Notes: generated by a model from the letters alone, not told the origin. A stretch of 64,000 nt of DNA from Chloroflexota bacterium (GCA_020850535.1 JADZEM010000021.1:1-64000), one strand, 5' to 3'; shown: positions 36,267-45,402, counted from the first letter of the stretch. Made by a program: numbers and translations.

Positions 36267-37094
36267 TCAGTTGCGGCGCGACTCCAGCCGGTCGATCAAC
36301 TCAAGCTGCTCGCGGACGCTGCCGGCGTCGGCCATGTCCACCGCGTTGAGCAGATAGTGCTCGAAGTCGGCGCGGGCGCGGCGCAGATCGCCGAGGCGCA
36401 GGTGGGCGTTGGCTCGGTCGCGGTACTCGCCGAGCGCGCCCGGCTGCGTCAGCAGCATCAGATCGACGGTCCGGACGGCCCGCGCCCAGTCCGCCTGCCC
36501 GAAGTAGATGCTCTTGAGGTTGTTGAGCGAACGAAACACCATCTGACGCGGCGTCACGGCGGTGAGCATCGACGGAAGCAGCCGGACATTCGGGCCGTAG
36601 AGGCCACGCAGACGTGCCTCGCAGGCGGCGTCGTCCATCACCACGCCATCCTGGAACGGATCGAGCAGCACGGGTGAGCGATGGTGGCGCAGCCGCACCA
36701 GAAAGTGGCCGGGCATGCCTACACCCTCGAACGGCACGCCCAGCCGCCGCCCGAGCGCGAGGTAGATGGTCGAGAGGCTGATCGGGATGCCCTGACGGCG
36801 CTCGATCACGTCGTTCAGATAGCTGTTGCGCGGGTCGTAGTAGCTCTCGGCGTTGCCGTGGAAGCCAAGCTCGACGTGGAGGAACTCGGCGACGATGCGG
36901 GCGATATCGAGCGGTTGCTTGGGGCCGAACAGCCGTGGACCGAGCCGTTCGGCGAAGGCGTCAAGCATGTCGAGCCACGCTTCGACGTCGAGGCCGGGGT
37001 ATTCAGCGGCCGAGAACAGCAGCGCTGCTCGGTCGATCTCGATCTCGTCATCGTCCTGGCCCATCAGCTCGGCAAAGGCATCCATCGGGTCCAC
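36267..37094 (-). CDS. SirB1-family protein with TPR-like C-terminus
   Basis: The 275-residue protein matches the SirB1/YchA family (transglutaminase-like core plus TPR): FLHVELGFHGNAESYYDPRN, SYLNDVIERRQGIPISLSTI, YLALGRRLGVPFEGVGMPGH, FLVRLRHHRSPVLLDPFQDG, then helical repeats RANAHLRLGDLRRARADFEH. The family is of uncertain function. GTG 37094 has GGGGGAG 8 nt before it; an ATG at 37085 is possible. It ends 87 bp after the convergent maf. Confidence 0.87.
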   Translation of the reverse strand: MDPMDAFAELMGQDDDEIEIDRAALLFSAAEYPGLDVEAWLDMLDAFAERLGPRLFGPKQPLDIARIVAEFLHVELGFHGNAESYYDPRNSYLNDVIERRQGIPISLSTIYLALGRRLGVPFEGVGMPGHFLVRLRHHRSPVLLDPFQDGVVMDDAACEARLRGLYGPNVRLLPSMLTAVTPRQMVFRSLNNLKSIYFGQADWARAVRTVDLMLLTQPGALGEYRDRANAHLRLGDLRRARADFEHYLLNAVDMADAGSVREQLELIDRLESRRN

Positions 37095-37136
37095 CAGTCG
37101 CTCTCCCCCAATTCTGCCCGTGCCGAGCCTCGCCCT

Positions 37137-37724
37137 TCAGGCCGACGCTGCACCGCTCAGGAACTTCTGGAACGTGTCCGCCAGAACGACGGGATCGTGC
37201 AAGAAGTAGTCGGTCTTCTGGCCCTGGAGGTTGATGCGCGCCCGGATCAGCACCGGGCCGTTGACGCCCTTCGCCTCTTCGAGCGCCGCCTCGAGCCCGC
37301 CGACCGTGTCCACGTCGTGCGCCAGCATGCCGCAGGCCCGGGCCACGCCCGCGAAGTCCGTGGTGTGGGCGGCAGTCGGCTGGTGGCCGGTCGAGCCGTA
37401 GGTGCCGTTGTCGAGGATGACCAGGATCATCTTCTCGGGCTTGAGCATGCCGATGGTCGTGAGCGCCGAAAAGCCCATCAGCAGGCCGCCATCGCCCTCG
37501 ATGGTGACGACCTTGCCGAATCGGGAGTCCGCGAGGCCCATCGCGAGCCCCAGCCCGATGGCCGGCGGCAGCCCCATCGAGTCGAGAATGTGCAGATGGT
37601 TCTTCTTGTAGCCCACGGCCGCCACCATCTCGCGGATCGCCGCGCCGACGTTGACGACAATCGGGTCGGTTGGGAAGGCCGCGTCCACGGCAACCAAGGC
37701 ATCGGTGCGGGTCATCTCGGCCAT
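37137..37724 (-). CDS. TPP-dependent decarboxylase, beta (PP-site) subunit, sulfopyruvate decarboxylase-like
   Basis: The 195-residue subunit has the thiamine-diphosphate binding motif GDGG (about 77-80) ending at Asn 106 in VILDNGTYGST, as in ComE or the C-terminal half of phosphonopyruvate decarboxylase. Supporting segments are ILDSMGLPPAIGLGLAMGLA and HTTDFAGVARACG. It needs the alpha subunit encoded just upstream (2 bp gap) for a complete active site. The family decarboxylates 3-sulfopyruvate or phosphonopyruvate; no other coenzyme M or phosphonate genes are close, so the substrate is open. Confidence 0.85.
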   Translation of the reverse strand: MAEMTRTDALVAVDAAFPTDPIVVNVGAAIREMVAAVGYKKNHLHILDSMGLPPAIGLGLAMGLADSRFGKVVTIEGDGGLLMGFSALTTIGMLKPEKMILVILDNGTYGSTGHQPTAAHTTDFAGVARACGMLAHDVDTVGGLEAALEEAKGVNGPVLIRARINLQGQKTDYFLHDPVVLADTFQKFLSGAASA

Positions 37725-37726
37725 GG

Positions 37727-38239
37727 TCAGCCCCCCATCAGGTTGACGAGCACCATCACCGGGCGGTGGGTGATGCGGCTGAAGTCGTAGGCCTTGACGA
37801 TGGTGTCTGCCCACTTGTCCACCGGCGTGCGACTGTCCAGGTCGAAGTAGCGCACGTTGGCCGCGTCGAGCACCCCCGGCACCTTCTCGCAGATCATGTG
37901 GATCATCGAGTTGTACTCGTTGATGCCGCCGCGTCGAGACACGATGTAGAACTGCGGGATGTGGTAGGCCATCGGGAACGTGGCCAGCGCGGTCAGGAAG
38001 TTGCCAACGCCGTTGTCCTGGATGATCGCGACGGCCTTCTTGCCTGCAAGCTCCAGCCCGGCCAGAATCCCGACGCCCTCTTCCTCGCGCGGGATCGGGA
38101 ACGCCGTCGTGTTCGGCCGCGCCAGCATGTGGTTGATGATCGACACCAGCGTGCTGCTCGGAAGGTGCAGCACGTACTCAGGGTCGATGGTCTCAAGGCC
38201 GTCGATAATCGCTTTACTGCGCTCGTCGGGCTCGGGCAT
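37727..38239 (-). CDS. TPP-dependent decarboxylase, alpha (Pyr-site) subunit, sulfopyruvate decarboxylase-like
   Basis: The 170-residue subunit resembles ComD: a catalytic-type glutamate in FPIPREEEGVGILAGLELAG (Glu 52-54), AIIQDNGVGNFLTALATFPM, and PQFYIVSRRGGINEYNS. It supplies the pyrimidine half of the TPP site. The ATG at 38239 is preceded by GAGG at 8 nt; a GTG at 38245 is less likely. It opens a two-gene operon with the beta subunit. A perfect TATAAT lies at 38294-38289 on this strand. Confidence 0.85.
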   Translation of the reverse strand: MPEPDERSKAIIDGLETIDPEYVLHLPSSTLVSIINHMLARPNTTAFPIPREEEGVGILAGLELAGKKAVAIIQDNGVGNFLTALATFPMAYHIPQFYIVSRRGGINEYNSMIHMICEKVPGVLDAANVRYFDLDSRTPVDKWADTIVKAYDFSRITHRPVMVLVNLMGG

Positions 38240-38288
38240 CAGCACCGCCTCGTAGATTCGTACCCGGTCTGGGCGTCACGGGCTCCTG

Positions 38289-38294
38289 ATTATA
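38289..38294 (-). promoter_or_regulatory. TATAAT -10 candidate for the TPP-decarboxylase operon
   Basis: The minus strand 38294-38289 reads TATAAT, 49 nt upstream of the ATG at 38239. No good -35 was found at 16-18 bp, so only the -10 is supported. Confidence 0.45.
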
Positions 38295-38421
38295 GGCGTC
38301 CGTCCCTGACCTGCCCGTCGGCAACGTTATCTTTGCCGAGACGGCCAGCCACCCATATCGGTAACCCGGACGCCGAGACGCTGAGCCGACTTCATGTTGC
38401 ACCCGGGAGATCGGACCGAGC

Positions 38422-39564
38422 ATGCCGAGGCCACGCATCCTCCTCGTCGACGATGACCGACGGGTTCGCCAGCTCGTTGGCCTGACACTGCCAGCCGACG
38501 ACTATGAGCTGTCGTTTGCCGAGGATGGCGCGGACGCCATTCGGGCGGCGATGCGGCTGCACCCGGACCTGATCCTCCTGGACTACGCGATGCCCGGCAT
38601 CCACGGCGTGGACGTCTGCATGGCGATCCGCGCCGAGGCGTCCACCGCGCGCATTCCGATCATCATGCTGACCGGGCACGGCGACGACGAAACGCGCCGC
38701 CGGTCGGCGGCAGCCGGCGCCAACGGCTTCCTGACCAAGCCGTTCAGCCCCCTCAGCCTCGAAGAGACCATTCGTGCGCTCCTGGGCGTCGAGAGCGTGT
38801 CGAGCGGCGCATCTCCGTCGCGGTCATTCGGGAGGCGGGGACTGGAGCCGCGCCGTCTCCCCCGCATCGCCCCCCAGATGCAGCAGACCGCGTCGCGCGA
38901 GCCGGCCGAGCGGGCCACGACCGACTCGGTGGGGGCGGCCGGCAGCCTGCTCGGCAACGGCGTCCTCCGCGACACGTTCCTCTCGACCATCGAAGCGTTG
39001 GCAACCGCGTTGGAGCTGCGTGGCGCGCAGGTCGAGGGCCACGCGCAGCGGGTCAGCGTCTACACGGTGGCAGCCGGCCGGCGCATGGGCGTCGACGAGG
39101 AAGAGCTGGAACAGATCCGCTGGGGCTCGATCCTCCACGATGTGGGCATGATCTGCGTGCCCGACTCGATCCTGCTCAAGGCCGGACAACTGCTCCCCGA
39201 AGAGTGGGCGCTCGTCCGCAAGCATCCTGAGCATGGCGCGCGGCTGCTGGGTCACATTCCTGGCCTCGCGACGGCGCTCGCCATCGTCCGCTTCCACCAC
39301 GAGCGCTTCGACGGCGCCGGGTATCCGCTCGGCCTGCGCGGCACGGCCATCCCGCTCGGCGCGCGGATCTTCGCCGTCGCGGACGCGTTGGACGCCATCA
39401 CCACGGACCGTCCCTACCGCCCGACCCGGTCCTGGGAGGAGGCGCGCGTCGAGATCCTCGAAGGACGTGGCACGCACTTCGACCCGAGCGTGGTGGACGT
39501 GTTCCTGGAGATCTTTGACGACCTCCACGGTCTGACGAGCGTCGAGCTGCCGTTCAAGGTGTAG
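38422..39564 (+). CDS. Response regulator with HD-GYP c-di-GMP phosphodiesterase domain
   Basis: The 380-residue protein has an N-terminal receiver domain with acidic residues DDD (10-12), phospho-acceptor Asp 54 in ILLDYAMPG and Lys 106 in LTKPFSP. After a poorly conserved linker (120-185) comes an HD-GYP domain: GHAQRVSVY, ILHDVGM with HD at 239-240, HHERFDGAGYPLGLRG (292 on) and VADALDAITTDRPYR. It is predicted to hydrolyse c-di-GMP under control of a sensor kinase not adjacent. Its partner in the opposite direction could be the GGDEF protein at 46042-48147. Confidence 0.92.
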   Translation: MPRPRILLVDDDRRVRQLVGLTLPADDYELSFAEDGADAIRAAMRLHPDLILLDYAMPGIHGVDVCMAIRAEASTARIPIIMLTGHGDDETRRRSAAAGANGFLTKPFSPLSLEETIRALLGVESVSSGASPSRSFGRRGLEPRRLPRIAPQMQQTASREPAERATTDSVGAAGSLLGNGVLRDTFLSTIEALATALELRGAQVEGHAQRVSVYTVAAGRRMGVDEEELEQIRWGSILHDVGMICVPDSILLKAGQLLPEEWALVRKHPEHGARLLGHIPGLATALAIVRFHHERFDGAGYPLGLRGTAIPLGARIFAVADALDAITTDRPYRPTRSWEEARVEILEGRGTHFDPSVVDVFLEIFDDLHGLTSVELPFKV

Positions 39565-39598
39565 CGTCGGCCCGCCGCGCCCGGTCCGCCTGACCGGC

Positions 39599-39604
39599 TA
39601 CACT
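39599..39604 (+). promoter_or_regulatory. -10-like TACACT before the MFS gene
   Basis: TACACT ends 6 nt before the GTG at 39611, another case of a -10-like hexamer almost touching the start codon. Confidence 0.3.
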
Positions 39605-39610
39605 CCGTGC

Positions 39611-40879
39611 GTGCGCTCGGTATCCGCACGCCCAGCTTCAGAACGCCCTGACTCGTCGCCGCCGCCGACTCCCTCCCTCATTGACCGTGGCATGCACTGG
39701 CCAACCGTGGCCCTGGCCTTCACGGCGATGTTCATGCTGATGGGGTCGCGGACGGCGTTTGCTGTGTTGTACCCGGCGATGGTGACGGCCGAGGGCTGGT
39801 CGGTGGCCGAGATCAGCAGCGCCTACTCGTCGGGCTTGCTGCTCTACGCGATCCTCGCCATCGGGTTCGGCGTCGGGGTGGACCGGCTGGGCTGCCGCAC
39901 CATGATGGTGGCCGGCTCGCTCCTGATGGGTATCGGGCTGCTCGTGGCGGCGTCCGCGAGCCAGCTCTGGCAGCTCTACGTGGCCTACCTGATGATCGCC
40001 GGGCTCGGGGCCGGCGGCATCGGGTTCATCACGCTGATCAAGACGCTGTCGCTGCGGACCGGACCGCGCTTCGCGACGGCGTTCGGCATCGCCTTCATGG
40101 GGCAGGGACTGGGATCGCTGCTGGTCAGCCCGGCCGTGCAGCTGCTGGTGGACGCGCAAGGCTGGCGGCTCGCCACGGTGCTCTGCGGACTCGCCGTCCT
40201 GCTCGTGTTGCTCCCGATGGGCGCGCTGCTGGCGCCTGGACGCCACGAGTCCCAGGGGCGCGGCAGTTCGGGCCAGACCGGTGGGAACGACGCGCCGGGC
40301 GTCTTGAGCCTGGTCTGCCTGATCTTCGTGATCGCGAATTTCACGCTCGGCTTTCAGATGCTGGTCCCGACGCATCAGGTTGCCTACATGCTCGATCTCC
40401 GCCACGCCGCCACCGTGGCCGCCACCGCCGCCGGGGCGTGGGGCCTGATGATGTCGGTCGGATCGTTGGCGGGCGGCTGGCTGGTGGACAAGCTGGGGCT
40501 GACCCAGATGCTGATCTACTCGCTGATCGTGTTCGCGCTCGGGACCATTGGCCTCGCGCTGAGTACGCCAGAGGCGGCGTGGCTCCTGGGGGCGTATGTG
40601 CTGGCGAGCGGGGTCGGCCGGGGACTGTTCGGGGTGACGCTCGGGGCGGCCCAGACCAGGACGTTTGCCGGTCCGCGCCTGGGCCGCATGACCGGCATCC
40701 TGGACATCGGGTTCGGCAGTGGCGCATTCCTCGGACCGTGGGGCGTCGCCGTCTTGCACGATCAAGTCGGGACGTTCGCGCCGGGCTTCCTGGCGACGAT
40801 CCCTGCGTCCATAGTCTGCGCCGCCTGCACGATTGCGGCGATGCGTCTGCGCTCGGCTGCTGGGGCACGCGGTACGTGA
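39611..40879 (+). CDS. Major facilitator superfamily transporter
   Basis: The 422-residue protein has about 12 hydrophobic helices and an MFS motif-A-like loop after helix 2 (GFGVGVDRLGCRTMMV) plus a matching one in the second half (GGWLVDKLGLTQMLI). The N-terminal 27 residues are Ser/Pro-rich and hydrophilic; an ATG at 39692 would drop them. Homology to monocarboxylate/oxalate-formate type carriers is likely from the motifs. The substrate is unknown. A hairpin terminator follows. Confidence 0.87.
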   Translation: MRSVSARPASERPDSSPPPTPSLIDRGMHWPTVALAFTAMFMLMGSRTAFAVLYPAMVTAEGWSVAEISSAYSSGLLLYAILAIGFGVGVDRLGCRTMMVAGSLLMGIGLLVAASASQLWQLYVAYLMIAGLGAGGIGFITLIKTLSLRTGPRFATAFGIAFMGQGLGSLLVSPAVQLLVDAQGWRLATVLCGLAVLLVLLPMGALLAPGRHESQGRGSSGQTGGNDAPGVLSLVCLIFVIANFTLGFQMLVPTHQVAYMLDLRHAATVAATAAGAWGLMMSVGSLAGGWLVDKLGLTQMLIYSLIVFALGTIGLALSTPEAAWLLGAYVLASGVGRGLFGVTLGAAQTRTFAGPRLGRMTGILDIGFGSGAFLGPWGVAVLHDQVGTFAPGFLATIPASIVCAACTIAAMRLRSAAGARGT

Positions 40880-40891
40880 TCTGATTCAGCG

Positions 40892-40919
40892 GGCTGCCGC
40901 GCGAGCCTCCGCGGCAGCC
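40892..40919 (+). terminator. Hairpin after the MFS gene
   Basis: ggctgccgcg (40892-40901) and cgcggcagcc (40910-40919) form a perfect 10-bp stem with an 8-nt loop, 12 bp after the MFS stop. No long T-run follows. Confidence 0.65.
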
Positions 40920-40959
40920 TACACGCCTTCGAGGCTGGTCTGGAGCGTCGGCGAGGTCG

Positions 40960-41064
40960 GGATTCGGCATCCCGGTCAACATCCACGAAGGTATAGCGGA
41001 CGCGATGGTCGCCGAAGAACTTCGTGGCCCGGCGGCAGTCGCTGCACCGGCTGGTGCCGTACAT
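40960..41064 (-). pseudogene. Glutaredoxin-like gene remnant
   Basis: From an ATG at 41064 the minus strand encodes MYGTSRCSDCRRATKFFGDH and RVRYTFVDVDRDAES, the first half of a glutaredoxin/NrdH-type protein with a CSDC redox site. After about 35 residues similarity stops and the frame becomes Arg/Pro-rich; the expected cis-proline (VPT) and C-terminal half were not found in the other two frames. It therefore looks truncated. Confidence 0.55.
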
Positions 41065-41422
41065 GGTGATGCCCGGGGGCGTTGGTGTCCGTGCTGCGTC
41101 CCGATGACTGGCGGCTTGCTCCTGGCAACCTGCGTGCCGTGGGCTGGCCAGGGCTGACGGGCTGGCGCGGGGCTGAGCCGCGATCCATGGGGATAGTCCC
41201 GTGCCGACTTCCGCCGTTACGGTCGGGTGTGGCTGACCGCGCTCGGCAGGCTGCCCGTAAGATCGTCGTAAGAACTGTTGTCGCCTGACCCGACATTCGC
41301 CGGCACACTGGCAGGAAGCTCGGATCAAGCTCGCGGGTAGAAGGTCGGCAGGCATGGCGTTCATTGACCAGTGCGACACTCTCCGAACCGGCGACCATCC
41401 ATCATCCGCGGAAAGAGGAGCC
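41065..41422. other. Interval without recognised gene
   Basis: About 360 bp between the glutaredoxin remnant and the response regulator. Only overlapping low-complexity frames are present. I see no RNA gene or repeat; it must hold the promoter of the two-component operon, whose boxes I cannot define. Confidence 0.5.
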
Positions 41423-42118
41423 ATGAGCGGCGAGCGAATCCTCGTGGTCGATGACGAGGCAATCGTCACCGAGGTCGTGCAGCGGTACCTGCTCCGTGAG
41501 GGGTTCCAGGTGGACGCTGCCGCCGACGGACGGACGGCGCTGCGGCTGGCCCGCCAGTCGGCGCCCGATCTCGTGGTGCTGGATCTGATGCTGCCGGAGA
41601 TCGACGGGCTGGAGGTCTGCCGCCAGTTGCGGGCCGAAACCAGCGTCCCGATCATCATGCTGACGGCCAAGGGCGAGGAGAGCGACAAGATCCTGGGCCT
41701 GGGCATCGGCGCGGACGACTACCTGACCAAGCCGTTCAGCCCCGGCGAGCTGATCGCGCGGGTCAAGGCCGTGTTGCGCCGCAGCCAGGCCGTCGCCCTC
41801 ACGCTGCCCGGCGACGCCCTGCGGCTCGGCGGTCTGCGGATCAACCCGGGCGGCAGGGTCGTCGAGCGGGACGGCCAGGTCGTCCATCTCACCGCCAAGG
41901 AGTTCGACCTGCTCTACTTCCTGGCGAAAAGCCCGGGGCAGGTCTTCAGCCGCGAGCAGCTGCTGGACAACGTCTGGGACTTCGAGTGGTACGGCGACCC
42001 GAGCACCGTCACGGTCCACATCCGCCGCCTGCGTGAGAAGATCGAGCCGAACCCGGTGCGCCCGCGCTACGTGAAGACCGTCTGGGGCGTCGGCTACAAG
42101 GTCGAGCCGCAGCCGTGA
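41423..42118 (+). CDS. OmpR/PhoB-family response regulator
   Basis: The 231-residue protein has a receiver domain (acidic DDE 10-12, phospho-acceptor Asp 54 in VVLDLMLPE, Lys in LTKPFSPGEL) and a C-terminal winged helix (VHLTAKEFDLLYFLAKSPGQ, then VTVHIRRLREKIE and YVKTVWGVGYK). The ATG at 41423 follows AGAGGAG, which fixes the start. The sensor kinase follows with overlapping codons. The regulon is unknown. Confidence 0.95.
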   Translation: MSGERILVVDDEAIVTEVVQRYLLREGFQVDAAADGRTALRLARQSAPDLVVLDLMLPEIDGLEVCRQLRAETSVPIIMLTAKGEESDKILGLGIGADDYLTKPFSPGELIARVKAVLRRSQAVALTLPGDALRLGGLRINPGGRVVERDGQVVHLTAKEFDLLYFLAKSPGQVFSREQLLDNVWDFEWYGDPSTVTVHIRRLREKIEPNPVRPRYVKTVWGVGYKVEPQP

Positions 42119-43365
42119 GCGGGCGCGTCGGCGGCCTGCTGGCGGCCTATCGCACGCCGCTGCTGGCGTTGGCGAGTGGCATCGTCGGGGCGGCCCTCCT
42201 GAGCAAAGGCGTGATGGGGATGCCCGGCTCGGACCTGCGCGACCTGATGATCTGCCTTGCGGCGTCCGGGACCGGTTCGCTGTTGATCGGCGTGGCCGCC
42301 ATGACGCTCGCGCCACGGGTTGGCCTGGGCGGCCTGCGTGCCCGCCTGCTGCTGGCGCAGTTGCTGGTACTCGGCATCGCGTTTGTCAACATCGTGGTGA
42401 CTGCCGTGCTGATGTTCATCTCGCCGCACGATCTCGGCTTGCTGGGCCTGCTGCTGGCGTTCGCAGCGGTGGTTGCCGTCGCATTCGCAAGCTGGACAGC
42501 CGAGGATGTGCGCCGCGCAGTCGGGCGGATCGGGGTCGCTGCACGTCAGGTGGCCGGCGGATCGGCGGGCATTCGCGTGCAGCCGTCCGGACCCGACGAA
42601 CTGATCGCCCTCGGACATGACTTCAACCGGATGGCCGAGCAGCTCGAATCCGCGGATCGCCGCCGTCGTGAGATGGAGGATGCCCGCCGCCACCTGTTCG
42701 CCGCGATCTCGCACGATCTGCGCACGCCGCTGGCCTCGATCAGGGTCATGGTGGAGGCCCTCAACGATGGCGTGGTCACGGATGCCGAAACGACTCAACG
42801 CTACCTGCACACCGTGCTGGGCGAGGTGCAGCGGCTGAACGGCCTGATCGACGACCTCTTCGAGCTGTCGCGGCTCGACGCCGGCGTGCTGACGCTCAAC
42901 ATCGAGCCGGGCTCTCTGCACGATCTGATCTCCGACACCCTCGAATCGCTCCAGCCGCAGGCCCACGAGAAGCAGGTGCGGCTGCAGGGCCACGTCGACG
43001 GACACTTGCCGCCGGTCCTGATGGATCACGCCCGCGTGCAGCGCATCCTGGTGAATCTCGTGCAGAACGCCATCCGCCACACCCCGTCCGATGGCTCGAT
43101 CCTCCTCGAAGCGGCCGAGGAGGCGGACGCCGTGCGGGTGGATGTCGTCGATACCGGCGAGGGGATCGCTCCGACGGATCTCCCGCACATCTTCGAGCGG
43201 TTCTATCGCGGCGAGAAGTCGCGGGTGCGCGGGCAGGGCGGGGCCGGGCTTGGCCTGGCCATCGTCCACGGACTGGTGGAGGCGCACGGCGGACGCGTCT
43301 GGGCGGAGAGCGCGCCCGGCCAGGGGGCCAGGTTCAGTTTCGTGCTGCCGAAGGCATCGGCATGA
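42115..43365 (+). CDS. Membrane sensor histidine kinase (HAMP, HisKA, HATPase)
   Basis: The 416-residue protein has four N-terminal membrane helices (about 15-127) without a sizeable outer domain, a HAMP-like linker, the phospho-acceptor His 200 in AAISHDLRTPLAS, then the N box LVNLVQNAIRHTP, VVDTGEGIAPTDLPHIFERF and GGAGLGLAIVHGLVEAHGG. It starts at a GTG overlapping the regulator stop, so kinase and regulator are made together. The lack of an outer sensor domain suggests membrane or internal sensing. Confidence 0.94.
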   Translation: MSGRVGGLLAAYRTPLLALASGIVGAALLSKGVMGMPGSDLRDLMICLAASGTGSLLIGVAAMTLAPRVGLGGLRARLLLAQLLVLGIAFVNIVVTAVLMFISPHDLGLLGLLLAFAAVVAVAFASWTAEDVRRAVGRIGVAARQVAGGSAGIRVQPSGPDELIALGHDFNRMAEQLESADRRRREMEDARRHLFAAISHDLRTPLASIRVMVEALNDGVVTDAETTQRYLHTVLGEVQRLNGLIDDLFELSRLDAGVLTLNIEPGSLHDLISDTLESLQPQAHEKQVRLQGHVDGHLPPVLMDHARVQRILVNLVQNAIRHTPSDGSILLEAAEEADAVRVDVVDTGEGIAPTDLPHIFERFYRGEKSRVRGQGGAGLGLAIVHGLVEAHGGRVWAESAPGQGARFSFVLPKASA

Positions 43366-43416
43366 GTACAGCCAGGGATCGGCGGCGGTTTCAAACGCCG
43401 GGACCGCCTGCCCGGA

Positions 43417-45402
43417 CTACGGCGTCAGCGTCCACTCGGCGATGTTCCAGGTCTCCACGTCGAACGCGCGCGGGGCCGGTCCGCTGAGGCCCGGCGCGCG
43501 CGCCCCGACGAAGAGACGGTCCACCAGCGGCACGACCACGCCCGACCCGACGGCCAGCTCGTCGAGGCGCTGCCAGAGCGCCCGCGCTCGCCCTGGGTCC
43601 GTCTCGACCAGGACATCGTCGTAGACGCGGTCGTATTCAGGGTCGGCCCACTTGACGATGTTGGCCGGCGCCCAGCTATTCGACTTCTGGGCCCAGTCCT
43701 TCGCCGGATCCTTGCCGTAGAACCGCTTCATCAGCGCCGCCGGGAACGGCGAGGTGAACGGCACCGTCAGCATCTGGACGTCGGCCTCAAAGCGGATGAC
43801 CGCGTCGGGATTGCTGGCCGGCCCGAAGAACGCGCCCGAGTCGACGGCCTTTAGCTCGGTATCGATGCCGAGCTTCTGCCAGCCGTCCTTGATGATGGCC
43901 TGCTCCTTCTGCCTGAGCGAGTTGACGCTGGTCGAGAACAGCACGGCCATTCGTGCGCCGCCGGGCGTGCGTCGAATACTATCCGAGCCGCGCTGGTAGC
44001 CTGCGCCGTCCAGCAGGCGATTGGCCTCTGGCAGGTCGAACGTCGCGCGGGCGCCGGTCCAGGCCAGATCGGTCGGCGTGGTCAGGACAGTGGCCGCGAC
44101 CGTCCCGGCCAGCCCGTTGCCGTACAGCACGTCGGCCAGCGTCTGGCGGTCGATGGCGAGCGCCATCGCCTTGCGGACGACGGGATCGGTCAGGAACGGA
44201 TGGCGGGTGGCCGGTGAGGACCGTTCACCATCGGGCTCGACACCTGGATCGGCCTGATTGAGCAGCAGCAGCTCCACGCCAGCGCCGCCTGATGTGACCA
44301 CCTCGCCGCGCCCCGACCGCAGGATGTCCTGCAAGACCGGGCCTTCGACCTGGAGATTCCAGGCGTAGTCGAACTCGCCGGTCTGGAGCACGGCCCGCGC
44401 GGCGGTGGTGGCGTCGCCGCCGCCCTTCAACTCGACGCGGCCCACCGCCGGCCGGCCAGGAGTCCGATAGCGCGGGTTGGTCACCAGCGTCAGCCGGTCG
44501 CCCGGCGCGAAGCTGTCGACCATGTACGGCCCGGTCCCGAACGGCTTCAGGTTGTACGGGGCCGTACGGGCCGCGGCGCCGGCGTATCCGGCAAAGGCGT
44601 GCCTCGGGAGCACCATGCCGGTGCTGCCGACGAAGGGGACGTACCAGCCGCCGGTGGCCTCGCGGAACGTCAGCTTGACCGTCAGCGCGTCGAGCGCCTC
44701 GACCGAGGCGAGTGGACGGTACGCAGCGGTGGTGGTGGCCGCCGTCTCGGGGTTGGTGATGAAGCTGTAGGTGAACGCCACGTCGTCGGCGGTCAGCGGC
44801 TGGCCGTCCGCCCAGGTCAGGCCGGCCTTCAGCCGGTAGACCACCGTCCGGCTGTTTGGAAGACCACCATTCTCACGCGACGGCACGTCCGCTGCCAGGA
44901 CCGGTTCCAGACGGCCGCTGTTGTCCACGGTCAGCAGCGGCTCCAGACAGCAGCGGGCAGCGAGCAGATCGGCCTGTCCGCTGCTCAGGTACGGATTCAA
45001 CTGGTTTGGCGCTTGCCAGGAGAGGATCCGGAGCGTCCCGGTCGCAGGTGGTGCGCCGGGCACGGCTGGCGGGGCGACGACCGCCGACGTGGCGGCCGGC
45101 GATGCCGAGACGGCCGGCGATGGCGACGCAACGGGCGACGCCGAGGGTGACGGCAGCGGCGCGATGCCCGGCGACGGACTGGTCGTGGTCTGGAGGGCGG
45201 GTGACGGACTGGCTGGCGGCATCGCCGGGGCAGCCGTCGGCGCGGCTGTCGGAGCGGCGGGAGCGGCAGTGGTGCAGGCCTGCAACAGCAGGCTCCCGCC
45301 AGACAGACCGATCAGGCCGAGAAAGCGCCGCCGACTGACCAGTCGGCGAGTCCTCAGCGGGATTCTCGTTGCATCATCGCGTTGGTACACGTCCCCCGCC
45401 AC
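43417..45402 (-). CDS. Family 5 extracellular solute-binding lipoprotein (peptide/nickel ABC transport)
   Basis: The 661-residue protein begins with a Tat-type signal (SRRRFLGLIGLSGGSLLLQAC) ending in a lipobox Cys 43, followed by about 95 residues of Pro/Ala/Ser-rich linker. The SBP_bac_5 domain then shows LEPLLTVDNSGRLEPVLAAD, RLKAGLTWADGQPLTADDVA and AMALAIDRQTLADVLYGNGL. It binds peptides or similar ligands at the cell surface. No permease or ATPase gene adjoins. Start is GTG 45402, and the frame supports the signal at 22-43. It is convergent with the sensor kinase. Confidence 0.92.
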   Translation of the reverse strand: MAGDVYQRDDATRIPLRTRRLVSRRRFLGLIGLSGGSLLLQACTTAAPAAPTAAPTAAPAMPPASPSPALQTTTSPSPGIAPLPSPSASPVASPSPAVSASPAATSAVVAPPAVPGAPPATGTLRILSWQAPNQLNPYLSSGQADLLAARCCLEPLLTVDNSGRLEPVLAADVPSRENGGLPNSRTVVYRLKAGLTWADGQPLTADDVAFTYSFITNPETAATTTAAYRPLASVEALDALTVKLTFREATGGWYVPFVGSTGMVLPRHAFAGYAGAAARTAPYNLKPFGTGPYMVDSFAPGDRLTLVTNPRYRTPGRPAVGRVELKGGGDATTAARAVLQTGEFDYAWNLQVEGPVLQDILRSGRGEVVTSGGAGVELLLLNQADPGVEPDGERSSPATRHPFLTDPVVRKAMALAIDRQTLADVLYGNGLAGTVAATVLTTPTDLAWTGARATFDLPEANRLLDGAGYQRGSDSIRRTPGGARMAVLFSTSVNSLRQKEQAIIKDGWQKLGIDTELKAVDSGAFFGPASNPDAVIRFEADVQMLTVPFTSPFPAALMKRFYGKDPAKDWAQKSNSWAPANIVKWADPEYDRVYDDVLVETDPGRARALWQRLDELAVGSGVVVPLVDRLFVGARAPGLSGPAPRAFDVETWNIAEWTLTP

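Noticed and set aside
40762-40959. Continuation of the glutaredoxin frame into the MFS gene
   Set aside because: The residues are Arg/Pro-rich and lie over the 3' end of the MFS gene; no glutaredoxin similarity remains.
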